Below are positions 9,087 to 18,613 of a stretch of DNA of 64,000 bases, piece by piece. A model generated the notes under the pieces. That model was not told the DNA's origin and made no database searches. It saw nothing but the letters and a program-made list of their open reading frames with translations. The position numbers and the translations under genes were made by a program. The stretch is from Paracoccaceae bacterium (GTDB lineage Bacteria > Pseudomonadota > Alphaproteobacteria > Rhodobacterales > Rhodobacteraceae): positions 655,001 to 719,000 of the forward strand of contig JAJEHS010000006.1 in the NCBI GenBank assembly GCA_022823605.1, in the 5' to 3' direction. The stretch's first letter is position 1. Each line of letters opens with the position of its first letter.

Positions 9087-9794
9087 TCAGGTGGGAACGA
9101 ATTGTTTTTCTTCCTGAATCTTCTTCCAGGCCAAATTGTATCTTGAAAGTTGTACCTCCGAAAGTCTGATGGCCTCTTCCGGCACCCCCCTTGCAACCAG
9201 AACATCAGGATGACTTTTTAACACCAGATTTCGCCATATACGCCGGATTTCGGATAATGGCATATCCCTTTTGACTCCCAGCACCTTGTATGGATCAAAA
9301 CTGTCTCTACCATTATGGAAATTTATCTTTTGTCTAAGCTGCCTTCTGGGAAGCCCAAAAAGTGCATTGACCCTGATAAGAAAACGTCTTTCTTGAAAAC
9401 TGATATCTCCATCTGCCTCAGCGATGTAGATCAACCCATCCATTAAATCTTCCAGAAGGGGTGAGCCTGCACCAAGGTGTTTTCTTATTTCCAAGGCATA
9501 GTATTCATATCCCAAGGTACTCTTGCTGGCGGAGTTGAAAACCCTTGCTGCATTTTTCTGTTCCGATTCGGGGAGCTGGAAAATTTCCCTGAATGCCCTT
9601 ATTTCTTCCTTGGTTACATGCCCATCGACCTTGGTCAATTTTGCACCAAGGGAAATTATGGCAATGGTAAAGGAAACCCTTCGACTGGGACGTTTATTCC
9701 CACCAGGCAATTTACCCTTGACCAGGGATTTGATATCCCTGTTCCCACGGACGAAATTTTTTACCTTTTGCCAATTAGAAATCATATTTCCCAT
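9087..9794 (-). CDS. DjlA-like co-chaperone: TerB-like domain plus C-terminal J domain
   Basis: 235 residues. The middle (about 38-160) is an all-helical TerB/DjlA-type domain with two acidic loops, KVDGHVTKEE and AEADGDISFQE, that resemble its metal-binding repeats. The C-terminus is a J domain (about 165-230) with the essential HPD at 195-197. J domains stimulate DnaK ATPase. Unlike E. coli DjlA, there is no N-terminal membrane segment, so it is probably cytoplasmic. The N-terminal 35 residues are basic. It is the most upstream gene of a minus-strand run that continues into the dpp permeases. Confidence 0.82.
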   Translation of the reverse strand: MGNMISNWQKVKNFVRGNRDIKSLVKGKLPGGNKRPSRRVSFTIAIISLGAKLTKVDGHVTKEEIRAFREIFQLPESEQKNAARVFNSASKSTLGYEYYALEIRKHLGAGSPLLEDLMDGLIYIAEADGDISFQERRFLIRVNALFGLPRRQLRQKINFHNGRDSFDPYKVLGVKRDMPLSEIRRIWRNLVLKSHPDVLVARGVPEEAIRLSEVQLSRYNLAWKKIQEEKQFVPT

Positions 9795-10315
9795 CCCTTA
9801 AACCCAGAGGGTGAAAAGGACACCACGTTTCTTGATAACCGAATGATCGGTGTCGACAATTTCTCTGTCGAATCAGTACTACTGTACAAAACCATGATAA
9901 ATAATTCTGCTATGGCCTCAAGGAAAGAATGCTCGTTTTTTATTATTTCTTTTTTTGTATTTGTTTACATTAAACAAATTTTGAAATTAATTTCAATCAA
10001 CAATCCTGAGCTGGGACAAACTTCTGAAGAACAGAATATGATGCAATATTATGGGACCTGTAAACATTAATTGCCCTTGGCTGTGATACTTTTCTTGGTA
10101 TTTACATCTGGTCCTGTAATTTGTTTATCTTTTCTCCGGTTGGATTAACTGAATTGTTCACATTGGTTCCAATCACAACTTGTAAACTTTTTGGTGTCAT
10201 AGTTGAATGCAACTTCATACTTCATGACCTTGATGCTTATTTGACCAATTTTTGTCCATTTTTTATGTTTTTACCCATACCATCATATCCTTCCCCTGTT
10301 TGACGAAAATGTCAC
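9795..10315. other. Intergenic region, no gene seen
   Basis: This AT-rich stretch separates two divergent genes. An open frame that enters it from 9477 runs antisense to the J-protein gene and ends in low-complexity sequence with no family features. No tRNA, repeat or terminator was seen. Confidence 0.5.
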
Positions 10316-10343
10316 TTGAATTGTACCCACTTGAGCATAAACT
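10316..10343 (+). promoter_or_regulatory. Candidate sigma-70 promoter for the helicase gene
   Basis: TTGAAT (10316-10321) and TAAACT (10338-10343) are separated by 16 bases and lie 36 bases before the proposed start at 10379. This is a match by eye only. Confidence 0.3.
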
Positions 10344-10378
10344 AGGTACTTGGCTTAATGAAATAATAGAAAACCAAG

Positions 10379-13354
10379 TTGTCAGAGCACCAATCCACTG
10401 AAACCACTGAAGTCACGAGTATCCAACTTTCTGGTTTTCTGTACTCCCTGTTTAACCTATTCCGAGTAAGTTACAGGCGAATTGTACTAACCACCGATGC
10501 AATAATTCTTCATGCCAAGATACCTTACAAATTCAGTTTTGAGGATTTCTCAAAGGAAATTGCCGTAAGAAAAGGATTTGGAGGTTCATTTCTCCTATTC
10601 ACCAGACGAAATGGGTCCCGATTTCAGGTTGGTCCAATTAATTACCATACTGCAAATTCCTTCGCCCAAAGTGCCAACAAGGAATGGTGGAACCACTTCA
10701 AGAACCTACTTGATCAGGAGAATAGGGAAATCTCTACACTAAGCAAGGTATATACTTCACTTAAGAATCCCCGACGATACCCTGCAGCTTGTTTGCTCAA
10801 ACCATATGTTGTCAGATCGAAAGAGTTCCTTTCACGGTTTCCCCAAAACATTCCAAAACATTTGATTGGAGCCGAGAAAAAACAGCAAATTGAAAATATC
10901 AATAAACTTGCTGAAAACCCGACCGGAGTGAGGGAAAAAGCAGTTAAATCCTATCTAAAGAATGAATTGGAAGCCAAGTCTGACTTTTTTGATCAAATAG
11001 GTTCCTATCCTCTGACCCACCAGCAAAGGTTATCTGTTGTTACGGATGAAGATGCCACCCTGGTTTTGGCAGGTGCCGGTTCGGGCAAAACAAGTGTTAT
11101 CACCACCAAGGCAATATATCTGATTGAGAATAAGATTAGGGAACCACAGGAAATCCTCCTCATTACTTATGGAAACAAAGCAGCGAAGGAGTTAAGGGAA
11201 CGAATAGAGAAGAAATGTCAGGTATCTGTAAAGACACTTACATTTCATGCACTTGGAAACAGTATCCTCAAGAAAGTGGAAACCAGTCCACCCGCACCAG
11301 CCAAGCATGCTGATGATCCAATCAAGTTCCGTAAACTAATCCAAACCATACTGTTGGAAGATGTAATTGAACAACCAGGTATGGAGTCCATTTTACGTAG
11401 GTGGTTTGAAGAGTTCTATCTGCCTTACAAAAGTGAATGGGATTTTGAATCCCTCAATGAATATTACCATTACCTGAGTTCAATAAACAGGTACAACAAA
11501 TCAGGCAATGATCTTCGGACCATAAAAGGTGACAAGGTTCGCAGTTATGAAGAGTTGCTAATCGCGAATTGGCTTTTTCTGAATGACATTGATTATGAAT
11601 ATGAACCTGAATACGAATTTAAAACTTCTTCACAAAACATTCTTTACAGACCAGATTTCAAACTAGTGGAAAGCGGCGTCTACATTGAACATTTCGGAGT
11701 TCGCAAGAAGGTCCAAAATGGCAAGGAAACATTAACCACTGCTCCTTATATCAACCGAGAACAATATCTTGAGCAAATGGAGTGGAAACGCTCAGTCCAC
11801 AAGGAAAATGAAACCAAATTGATTGAAACCTACAGTTATGAACAATCCCACGGAGTGTTACTCACCAATCTTGCCAAGAAATTGGACCAATATTTAACTC
11901 CCAGACCAATTCCCATTAAGGAGATGTTTGAAAAACTGAATGAATTGGGAACGATTGATCAATTTTCTGAAATCCTTGCAACTTTCCTACGGCTCTTCAA
12001 GAGCTCTTCCCTAACAATCAGCCAATGCAAAGAGAAGGTAAAACAGTCAAATTCTGTTTCCCGTGGTACAGCGTTTCTTAAGATCTTCGAATCAGTATAT
12101 GAATCATATCAAAAGAGGTTAGGAACCAATATTGATTTTGAGGATATGCTTCTTCGTGCAACAAAGCATTTGGAGGAAGGAAAGTTCAAGAGTCGATACC
12201 GTCATATATTGGTGGATGAATTTCAGGACATTGCCACAAGTTGTGGGAAATTATTGCTGGCTCTCAAAAACCAGCATAAGGATGCCAGGATCTTTGGAGT
12301 CGGAGACGATTGGCAATCAATTTACAGGTTCAATGGTTCAGATATCAATTTGATGCGACATTTTGGCACACAATTTGGTGGTGAACTGGATGGTCAAACA
12401 GGTATTCACAGTTCAATTGATCTCGCCAATACTTTCCGAAGTGTAGATAAAATTGCCATACCCGCTCAAAAGTTTATTCGAAGGAATCCAATTCAAATTG
12501 ACAAACAAATCATACCCTTCAGGACGACCGACCAAATTTCAATATTTATTGTGTATCATGCAAAAATGGATAAAGAAAAAGCCCTGAGGGAATCCCTAAA
12601 TCGCATCATTCAAAAGTCATCAGGAGAAGAAACTCTCACGGTATTTTTACTGGCCAGGTACAATTACTTGATGCCGGATAATTTTGAAGAACTGAAAGGA
12701 ATTTCTGCCAATCTCAAGCTGGAATTCATGACCATTCACAAATCAAAGGGTCTTGAAGCTGATCATGTGATTCTGCTTGAAGTTTCTTCCGGAAAATGGG
12801 GTTTCCCATCCGAGATCGAGGATGATCAACTATTGGATATTGTTTTGCCGGAATCTGAAGGTTTCTCTCATGCTGAAGAGAGACGCTTGTTTTATGTAGC
12901 CATGACCAGAGCAAAGTTCAGCCTGACTTTACTGGCCGACCAAAAAAATCCATCAACATTCGTACGTGAACTCGAACATTCCGATTATGGCGCGATTATT
13001 TTGGGAGAAGCCGGTAGTCCAAGCAGAATTTGTGGCAAATGCGGGGGTAGGATGATCCTTGACACCAACACAAGGTCTGGTTTACTATTTGAATGTGAGA
13101 ATGATAATTTCTGTGATGGGAAACTCAAACCCTGTCCCCAATGCAAATCTGATCTACCCATCTTGGACAAACGAGCAAAGGGTCAAATGAAATGCTGTTG
13201 TGGAGCAGTTTATCCTAGTTGTCCTGTCTGTACTGAAGGGTGGTTGGTAAAGCGGGAAGGTCGATACGGTGAATTTTATTCCTGCATCCGGTTTCCCGAT
13301 TGTAAAGGAAAATGCAAAAAACTACCAATAGGACCAAAAGAGCTCGGCAATTGA
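10379..13354 (+). CDS. HelD/UvrD-type superfamily 1 helicase with embedded nuclease-like domain and zinc-finger tail
   Basis: 991 residues, against 684 for E. coli helicase IV. Order: an N-terminal HelD-like domain (1-200), Q-motif around LTHQQR (212-217), Walker A AGAGSGKT (231-238), then an inserted domain (about 388-485), Walker B VDEFQD (612-617), GDDWQSIYRF motif III, motif V FMTIHKSKGLEADHV and motif VI RRLFYVAMTRA. The insert has SYEELLIANWLF, RPDF and YIEHFG, the pattern of a PD-(D/E)XK-like nuclease fold with D425 and E437 as candidate metal ligands; the usual ExK is not canonical. The C-terminus (885-980) holds paired CxxC motifs of topoisomerase-type zinc ribbons. The start is a TTG, because the nearest upstream in-frame ATG is followed by a stop. 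It probably acts in repair or restart. Confidence 0.85.
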   Translation: MSEHQSTETTEVTSIQLSGFLYSLFNLFRVSYRRIVLTTDAIILHAKIPYKFSFEDFSKEIAVRKGFGGSFLLFTRRNGSRFQVGPINYHTANSFAQSANKEWWNHFKNLLDQENREISTLSKVYTSLKNPRRYPAACLLKPYVVRSKEFLSRFPQNIPKHLIGAEKKQQIENINKLAENPTGVREKAVKSYLKNELEAKSDFFDQIGSYPLTHQQRLSVVTDEDATLVLAGAGSGKTSVITTKAIYLIENKIREPQEILLITYGNKAAKELRERIEKKCQVSVKTLTFHALGNSILKKVETSPPAPAKHADDPIKFRKLIQTILLEDVIEQPGMESILRRWFEEFYLPYKSEWDFESLNEYYHYLSSINRYNKSGNDLRTIKGDKVRSYEELLIANWLFLNDIDYEYEPEYEFKTSSQNILYRPDFKLVESGVYIEHFGVRKKVQNGKETLTTAPYINREQYLEQMEWKRSVHKENETKLIETYSYEQSHGVLLTNLAKKLDQYLTPRPIPIKEMFEKLNELGTIDQFSEILATFLRLFKSSSLTISQCKEKVKQSNSVSRGTAFLKIFESVYESYQKRLGTNIDFEDMLLRATKHLEEGKFKSRYRHILVDEFQDIATSCGKLLLALKNQHKDARIFGVGDDWQSIYRFNGSDINLMRHFGTQFGGELDGQTGIHSSIDLANTFRSVDKIAIPAQKFIRRNPIQIDKQIIPFRTTDQISIFIVYHAKMDKEKALRESLNRIIQKSSGEETLTVFLLARYNYLMPDNFEELKGISANLKLEFMTIHKSKGLEADHVILLEVSSGKWGFPSEIEDDQLLDIVLPESEGFSHAEERRLFYVAMTRAKFSLTLLADQKNPSTFVRELEHSDYGAIILGEAGSPSRICGKCGGRMILDTNTRSGLLFECENDNFCDGKLKPCPQCKSDLPILDKRAKGQMKCCCGAVYPSCPVCTEGWLVKREGRYGEFYSCIRFPDCKGKCKKLPIGPKELGN

Positions 13355-13579
13355 TTTAAGTATAGCGTGCCGGGTGCTGTATATCAAAAACCATGGTTGT
13401 GATTGACAATTTAGTTATATCAGTACCTAAAGCCTAGAAGTTATTAATTTGGTGAATTTCAAATACAAATCCGATTATTCGAATTTTACGCTAATTGATG
13501 GGTGTAGTGGTTTGTGAGTCAAAATGCCTGATATAAAATCCTCAAATATCTATAGTCAAAAAATATAAGGAAAACGAAA

Positions 13580-14047
13580 GTGTCAAAATCTCTTTACCTT
13601 GCCAACCCTTATGGGTTCTCTCTCCAGCAAAAATCTACCCTATTACCGATAATCAAGGAAATCCTCGAAAGCATGGGGGTAGAAGTGTGGGAGCCCTTTG
13701 AACGCAACAATCAAATTGACTTCTCGAAAAGTGGATGGGCCTTCAAGGTAGGGCAGGCGGATTACAGGGATGTACGAGAAACTGATGGTACATTCGCTAT
13801 CGTTAATGGCTGTCCGCCGGATGAGGGTGTAATGGTCGAATTGGGAATGGCAATTGCCTTGCACAAACCCACTTTTTTATTCAGGGATGATTTCAGAAGA
13901 TGTACTGATAGTGAAACCTACCCCTTGAACCTTATGCTGTTTACCGGACTGCCCGAGCAGAATTGGGAAGATTACTATTATACTTCAATTGATGAAATCT
14001 CCTCACCAGCCAAGGCACTGTATAAGTGGCTTAACAGTGATGGATAA
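13580..14047 (+). CDS. Nucleoside 2-deoxyribosyltransferase-like protein
   Basis: 155 residues. The Rossmann-like N-terminus reads LYLANPYGFS, followed by GVEVWEPFERN; the middle has DGTFAIVNG and the catalytic-Glu region PPDEGVMVELGMAIAL, and KPTFLFRDDFR follows. This matches the nucleoside 2-deoxyribosyltransferase fold, whose members exchange bases on deoxynucleosides or act in nucleotide clean-up. GTG start with AAGGA 10 bases upstream. It lies 33 bases before the pepF start and could be co-transcribed. Actual substrate is unknown. Confidence 0.75.
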   Translation: MSKSLYLANPYGFSLQQKSTLLPIIKEILESMGVEVWEPFERNNQIDFSKSGWAFKVGQADYRDVRETDGTFAIVNGCPPDEGVMVELGMAIALHKPTFLFRDDFRRCTDSETYPLNLMLFTGLPEQNWEDYYYTSIDEISSPAKALYKWLNSDG

Positions 14048-14080
14048 GGAAAGCAATTGCTGCATGCCAAAGGTATCATC

Positions 14081-15907
14081 ATGAGTTCCACAAATTTTGA
14101 TTCCGAGAAATCACACAATAAAATCGATAAAATGCCCTTGCCGAGATGGGATTTGGGAGACCTTTACGAAGCCAAGGATTCCAAAAAGTTGAGTGAGGAT
14201 ATCCGTTTACTCGATAAGGTTTGTGAAGAATTTGAGAACAAATACCAGGGCAAGATTGACGCAAACAAGGATGCTGAATTCCTCTACCAAAGTCTGCAAG
14301 AATTTGACAACATCGAACTTCGGAAAAACCGAATTATTTCCTATGCATATCTTTTGCACCAAACAAATCTAAATGATCCGGAAATCGGTAAATTTTTTGG
14401 GGATTGTGATGCAAAATTCAAATCCTGGGAAGCTAAATTGGTCTTTTTCGAGAACCAATTGTCTCAAATACCCGAATCAACCATGAAGATAATGCTTGAG
14501 AACAATACTGACCTCGAAAGGTTTGGGCATTATCTAGCGAGTTGTCAAAAATTCAAACCCCACGTGCTACCTCTGGAGATGGAAAAATACTCCAAGGATA
14601 ATTCAATCTTGAAATCCTCCTGGGCAAGGTTGTTTGATACAACGATTTCCTCCATCAAGTGTCAAGTTGGAAACAAGGCACTGACTCTGGAACAGACCCT
14701 AGCGATGTTGCAATCGGGCAAGAGAAAGAAGAGAAAACGAGCATTTCATGCCCTGTCAAATGAATTTGAGGAAAGATCGGCCGTCTTTGCTCTCATAACA
14801 AACACACTGGTCAAGGGAAAAGAAGTTGATGACAATTGGAGAAAATTCCCTTCACCACAGTCATCAAGACACCTAAATAACGAAATTGAAGACAAGGTGG
14901 TTGAAGCCTTGCAGGAATCGGTGGTTAATTCCTATCCGGATATTTCCCACAGATTCTACCAATTGAAGTCACAACTCCTGGGTTTGAAAAAAATGCAGTA
15001 TTGGGACCGGGTTGCACCCTTACCAATGGCTCCCCAAAACAAGGTTCCTTGGGAAAAGGCAGTAGAAACGGTGGAATATGCTTTTTCTGCTTTTAGCCCC
15101 CAATTCGCAAGTTTGGCCAAGCAATTCTTTGATAATCCGTGGATAGATGTTCCCGTCAGGGAAGGAAAATCTGGAGGAGGTTTTTGTCATCCCACAGTCG
15201 CGGATGCCCATCCATACATTTTGCTCAATTACCAGAATCGTACACGTGATGTTATGGTTTTGGCACATGAATTAGGGCATGGGGTTCATCAATTTTTAGC
15301 ACGAGACAAAGGGGAAATTCTAAGTAGGACTTCACTGACCCTTGCAGAAACTGCAAGTGTCTTCGGTGAAATGTTAACCTTCGAATCTCTTTTGGAAAAA
15401 GCCACAAGCCCAAGGGAAAGATTTGCACTGATTGCCGAAAAGCTTGATGACATGATCAACACTGTAATTCGTCAAATGAGTTTCTATGAGTTTGAGACAA
15501 GATTACATAACCAAAGACGAGAAGGTGAATTAACACCAGGAGCTATCGGGAAGATTTGGTTGGAAACTCAAACAGAATGCTTAGGACCTGCCTTCAGGTT
15601 CAATGAAGATTACAATAGTTTTTGGTCCTATATTCCTCATTTCATTCATGTACCATTTTATGTTTATGCCTATTCGTTCGGTCAATTGCTATCACTAACA
15701 CTTTTTGGCATATACAAGGAGCAGTTGGAGGGATTTGAACAGAAATACATTGCCCTGTTGGAAGCTGGAGGTTCCAGACCCTACCATGAAGTTTTGGAAC
15801 CCTTTGGTATTGATATAGCCGAACCGGGTTTCTGGGATATCGGATTAACAGTGATCAAGAATTATATCGATCAACTAGAAGAGATGTATCCGGAAATCCT
15901 TGATTAA
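14081..15907 (+). CDS. pepF: Oligoendopeptidase F (M3 family)
   Basis: 608 residues from ATG 14081, which has AAAGG about 9 bases upstream; a TTG at 14057 would add 8 residues. The zinc site is HELGH at 396-400 within LAHELGHGVHQ, with the third ligand in the ETASVFGE stretch about 25 residues on. The N-terminal helical domain and the C-terminal YxYAYSFGQLLSL region fit the alphaproteobacterial PepF group. It is a cytosolic zinc peptidase cleaving oligopeptides of limited length. Its stop overlaps the convergent rpoH stop. Confidence 0.9.
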   Translation: MSSTNFDSEKSHNKIDKMPLPRWDLGDLYEAKDSKKLSEDIRLLDKVCEEFENKYQGKIDANKDAEFLYQSLQEFDNIELRKNRIISYAYLLHQTNLNDPEIGKFFGDCDAKFKSWEAKLVFFENQLSQIPESTMKIMLENNTDLERFGHYLASCQKFKPHVLPLEMEKYSKDNSILKSSWARLFDTTISSIKCQVGNKALTLEQTLAMLQSGKRKKRKRAFHALSNEFEERSAVFALITNTLVKGKEVDDNWRKFPSPQSSRHLNNEIEDKVVEALQESVVNSYPDISHRFYQLKSQLLGLKKMQYWDRVAPLPMAPQNKVPWEKAVETVEYAFSAFSPQFASLAKQFFDNPWIDVPVREGKSGGGFCHPTVADAHPYILLNYQNRTRDVMVLAHELGHGVHQFLARDKGEILSRTSLTLAETASVFGEMLTFESLLEKATSPRERFALIAEKLDDMINTVIRQMSFYEFETRLHNQRREGELTPGAIGKIWLETQTECLGPAFRFNEDYNSFWSYIPHFIHVPFYVYAYSFGQLLSLTLFGIYKEQLEGFEQKYIALLEAGGSRPYHEVLEPFGIDIAEPGFWDIGLTVIKNYIDQLEEMYPEILD

Positions 15908-16794
15908 AGAATATCCTGCATTCGGTCAGCCCTCAACTCCTTGACCCGCTTGGTAACCTTTTCGAAGGCCCTGCACTCGATCTGTCGAATTCTTTCCCGG
16001 CTGACCCCATATGCCTGGGACAGGATTTCAAGGGTTACCGTAGGTTCGGTAAGACGTCTTTTGATGAAAATATCCTTTTCCCTTTCCTTCAGGACATCAA
16101 GAGAATCATAAAGCAGTTTTTTTCTGAAATCAAACTCGTCCTTTTCGGCATAAACCGTTTCCTGGTCTGCGTTTGGATCAACCAGCATATCCTGACGTTC
16201 TGTCGTCGAATCATCAAAGGAAATACTTGCGTTCAACGAGGAATCCTGAGCAGAAAGGCGATCATTCATTTGAATGACTTCCTTTTCGCTGACACTCATC
16301 ATCTCGGCAATTTTTTGAATTTCTTTCGGCTTGAGGTTGTTACTGTCAACGACACCAATCAATTCCCGTGCCTTGCGAAGATTGAAAAACAGTTTCTTTT
16401 GGGAAGTTGTTGTACCAAGTTTGACCAAGCTCCAAGTTCGTAGGATAAAATCCTGTACCTGGGCCCTGATCCACCAACCGGCATAAGTAGCCAAACGGAA
16501 ACCCTTTTCCGGATCGAATCTCTTTACAGCTTGCATAAGTCCAATGTTGGCTTCCGAGATCAGATCCACCAGTGGCAACCCATATCCTCTGTAATTCAAG
16601 GCAATTTTTGAGGCCAGCCTCAAATGTGAAGTCACCAGCTTGTGGGCAGAATTGATATCGCCTTCATCAATCAGTGCCTTTGCCAATTTATACTCTTCCT
16701 CATGCGTCAACATGGGATATTTATGTACCTCAACCAGATATTGACGAAGGCCGCTATCCTGAGAAGGTACGGGTAAACTTTTATAGGTAGCCAT
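15904..16794 (-). CDS. rpoH: RNA polymerase heat-shock sigma factor RpoH (sigma-32)
   Basis: 296 residues. The region 2 signature is HLRLASKIALNYRGYGLPL followed by DLISEANIGLMQAVKRFDP and the melting region FRLATYAGWWIRAQVQDFIL. The RpoH-specific element LVKLGTTTSQKKLFFNLR directly follows. Region 4 ends in a normal helix-turn-helix ([20 protein letters not shown]). It directs heat-shock transcription. Normal length, in contrast to the giant rpoD in this window. The last codon overlaps the convergent pepF stop, so no terminator separates them. Confidence 0.95.
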   Translation of the reverse strand: MATYKSLPVPSQDSGLRQYLVEVHKYPMLTHEEEYKLAKALIDEGDINSAHKLVTSHLRLASKIALNYRGYGLPLVDLISEANIGLMQAVKRFDPEKGFRLATYAGWWIRAQVQDFILRTWSLVKLGTTTSQKKLFFNLRKARELIGVVDSNNLKPKEIQKIAEMMSVSEKEVIQMNDRLSAQDSSLNASISFDDSTTERQDMLVDPNADQETVYAEKDEFDFRKKLLYDSLDVLKEREKDIFIKRRLTEPTVTLEILSQAYGVSRERIRQIECRAFEKVTKRVKELRADRMQDIL

Positions 16795-17091
16795 TGTCTT
16801 ACTGCCCTAAATTTAAATCAATAAAATTTCCAAAACTCAAAACGAAACATGTACCCATCCTTTCGGAAAGGCTCCATTACGTATAATCTAAATTGAATGC
16901 TGCACTATAGCAAAAATTTTATTGCAAGGCAAGATTTTTTTTGCGGAAGAGATGGATTGCTCTTTATGTTGTATATTTGCAACAATAATTTTTTACTTAA
17001 GGAATTGATTTTTTTTCCAAAAACAAAACCCCTTTGACAAAAGTTTATTCAACTATAAGGATGTTTCGGAATAGAAATTGAGGAGAAACTG

Positions 17092-17499
17092 ATGAGTTCA
17101 GACAAAACACTTGAAATGACTGGTGGGTGTCTTTGTGGTGGGGTACGATATCGTATTACCGGTCCATCACGACCCATAATATATTGCCATTGCAGTCAGT
17201 GTCGTCGTACCAGCGGACATTTCGTAGCCGCAACTGCTGTCAATACGGAGGAATTGGTTTTTGAAACCAACGAAAGTCTTTCCTGGTTTGATTCCTCAGA
17301 ATTTGCATCAAGAGGATTTTGTACTCGTTGTGGGTCAAGTCTGTTCTGGAAATCGAAAAACAGGGAAATCATCAGCATCATGGCAGGAACACTTGATCAG
17401 TCTTACGGTCTTGAGGCAGCTGATCATATCTATGTCAACGACAAGGCAGACTATTATGAGCTCACGGATGATCTGCCAAAAATACCGCAAGGTCGCTAA
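17092..17499 (+). CDS. GFA family zinc protein (glutathione-dependent formaldehyde-activating-like)
   Basis: 135 residues with the complete cysteine set of the Mss4-like GFA fold: C13 and C15 in GGCLCGGVRY, then CHCSQCRR, and CTRCGSSLFW. GAGGAGA precedes the ATG. Most members have no proven reaction, so the name is only a family label. The 297 bases upstream separate it from rpoH and probably hold divergent promoters. Confidence 0.85.
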   Translation: MSSDKTLEMTGGCLCGGVRYRITGPSRPIIYCHCSQCRRTSGHFVAATAVNTEELVFETNESLSWFDSSEFASRGFCTRCGSSLFWKSKNREIISIMAGTLDQSYGLEAADHIYVNDKADYYELTDDLPKIPQGR

Positions 17500-17652
17500 A
17501 AGCCAGTCTTGAATTTCTCCATAGAGGTAAATCAATCTGAAGATTGGAAATCGAAAAGCGTCGGCACAGTTGGAAAATACATCCCGAAGTAGGGTCATTA
17601 TCATATCAAGGGGCATGTCATTGGTTTAAAATGACAGCACTATATTTACCAT

Positions 17653-18278
17653 TCAATTCAATTGTTGGGAGTCCTTGAAATATTTTCGAATTTGCTCAGC
17701 CCAATCATGATCGGTTTGATAAATCTTTTTTAGGGTTCCGAGTTCAGTTCTGAATTGTAGCTTTGGAAATTCATTTTCAATAGAGTTATCATAAATATAA
17801 CCCCTGTGTACCACCTGGAGTACAGTTCCTAGATTCGCTATGGAGTTGTAGTATCGGGAAAAATTTTTTTGAAGAGGTACTGAATGTCCTCCTTCAGCTA
17901 CTCTTTGCCCAACACAATTTACATTGATAGTTGGTGAATCGGTTCCAATGAAAAATAAGCGAACAATAAAACCGGCCTTGATAGCTCTTTTCACATAATC
18001 TATTTTTGGGGGAGAGGAGAAAACTGTTTCAAAAGCCAATGATTGCTGCTTCTGCAGATATTATTCACGTATCCTTTCTGTGTACTGAGCAGCTTTCAAT
18101 ACGGCATCTTGGGAATTCCAATCACCATATTTCTTCAATGCAATTTCATCTGGATTGATAAAGATGCAATCTTATACCACCTATGGCTGTGAATTTGTTC
18201 TACAAATGAAGTTTTACCTGAACCGTTTGGACCAGCTATTACGATAAGAACAGGATTTTCATGAGATTCTCTTTTCAT
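17653..18278 (-). pseudogene. Broken zeta-toxin-like ATPase/kinase gene
   Basis: Conceptual translation from ATG 18278 starts with MKRESHENPVLIVIAGP and continues with a perfect P-loop, GPNGSGKTSF. The frame is lost by a small indel near 18160-18172. Reading on in the correct frame gives IFINPDEIALKKYGDWNSQ, then a TAA at 18061-18063, then AFETVFSS and the family segment QRVAEGGHSVP. This is the order of zeta-toxin/AAA kinases (P-loop, DEIA, FETT-like, R..GGH..). One frameshift plus one nonsense codon make it inactive unless these are sequencing errors. It overlaps the upstream small gene by an ATGA, like an intact two-gene cassette. Confidence 0.75.
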
Positions 18279-18463
18279 TTATGGCGTGCAATTTTAAATC
18301 CCTCTGCAATAGCATCGGCCAATTTCTTTTTGTGCTGTTCTCTTGCCTTTTTGGCGCGTTCTCTCACGCTTTCTAAAACAGCTCGCATTAGCAATTCTAA
18401 TTCTTCGTCTGTTGGTTCGACGTTAGGATCGTCAAGTATGACTCTGGGAACTTTTATTGGCAT
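18275..18463 (-). CDS. Small helical protein, likely partner/antitoxin of the broken zeta-like gene
   Basis: 62 residues, strongly helical and charged: an acidic first half (DDPNVEPTDEELELLM) and a basic second half (RERAKKAREQHKKKLADAI). No DNA-binding motif is recognised. Its TGA overlaps the ATG of the zeta-like pseudogene by 4 bases, the spacing of a toxin-antitoxin-type pair, and the frame itself is intact. The antitoxin role is inferred from position only. A weak Shine-Dalgarno (GAGAAAA) precedes the ATG. Confidence 0.6.
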   Translation of the reverse strand: MPIKVPRVILDDPNVEPTDEELELLMRAVLESVRERAKKAREQHKKKLADAIAEGFKIARHK

Positions 18464-18613
18464 TTACAATTTTCTCTAGTGCTTCTCTAAATGTACTAAT
18501 TTAATTTATAATTGCTTGCAGGAAATATATAATCATACGATACCATAGTATCTCCATAAAATTAAGACTTCCTGATCTTAGCGTTTATATTGACCATATC
18601 AATTGCAAGGTTT

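Noticed and set aside
9477-10070. 197-codon plus-strand frame
   Set aside because: Half is antisense to the J-protein gene and the remainder is AT-rich low-complexity sequence with no recognised motif.
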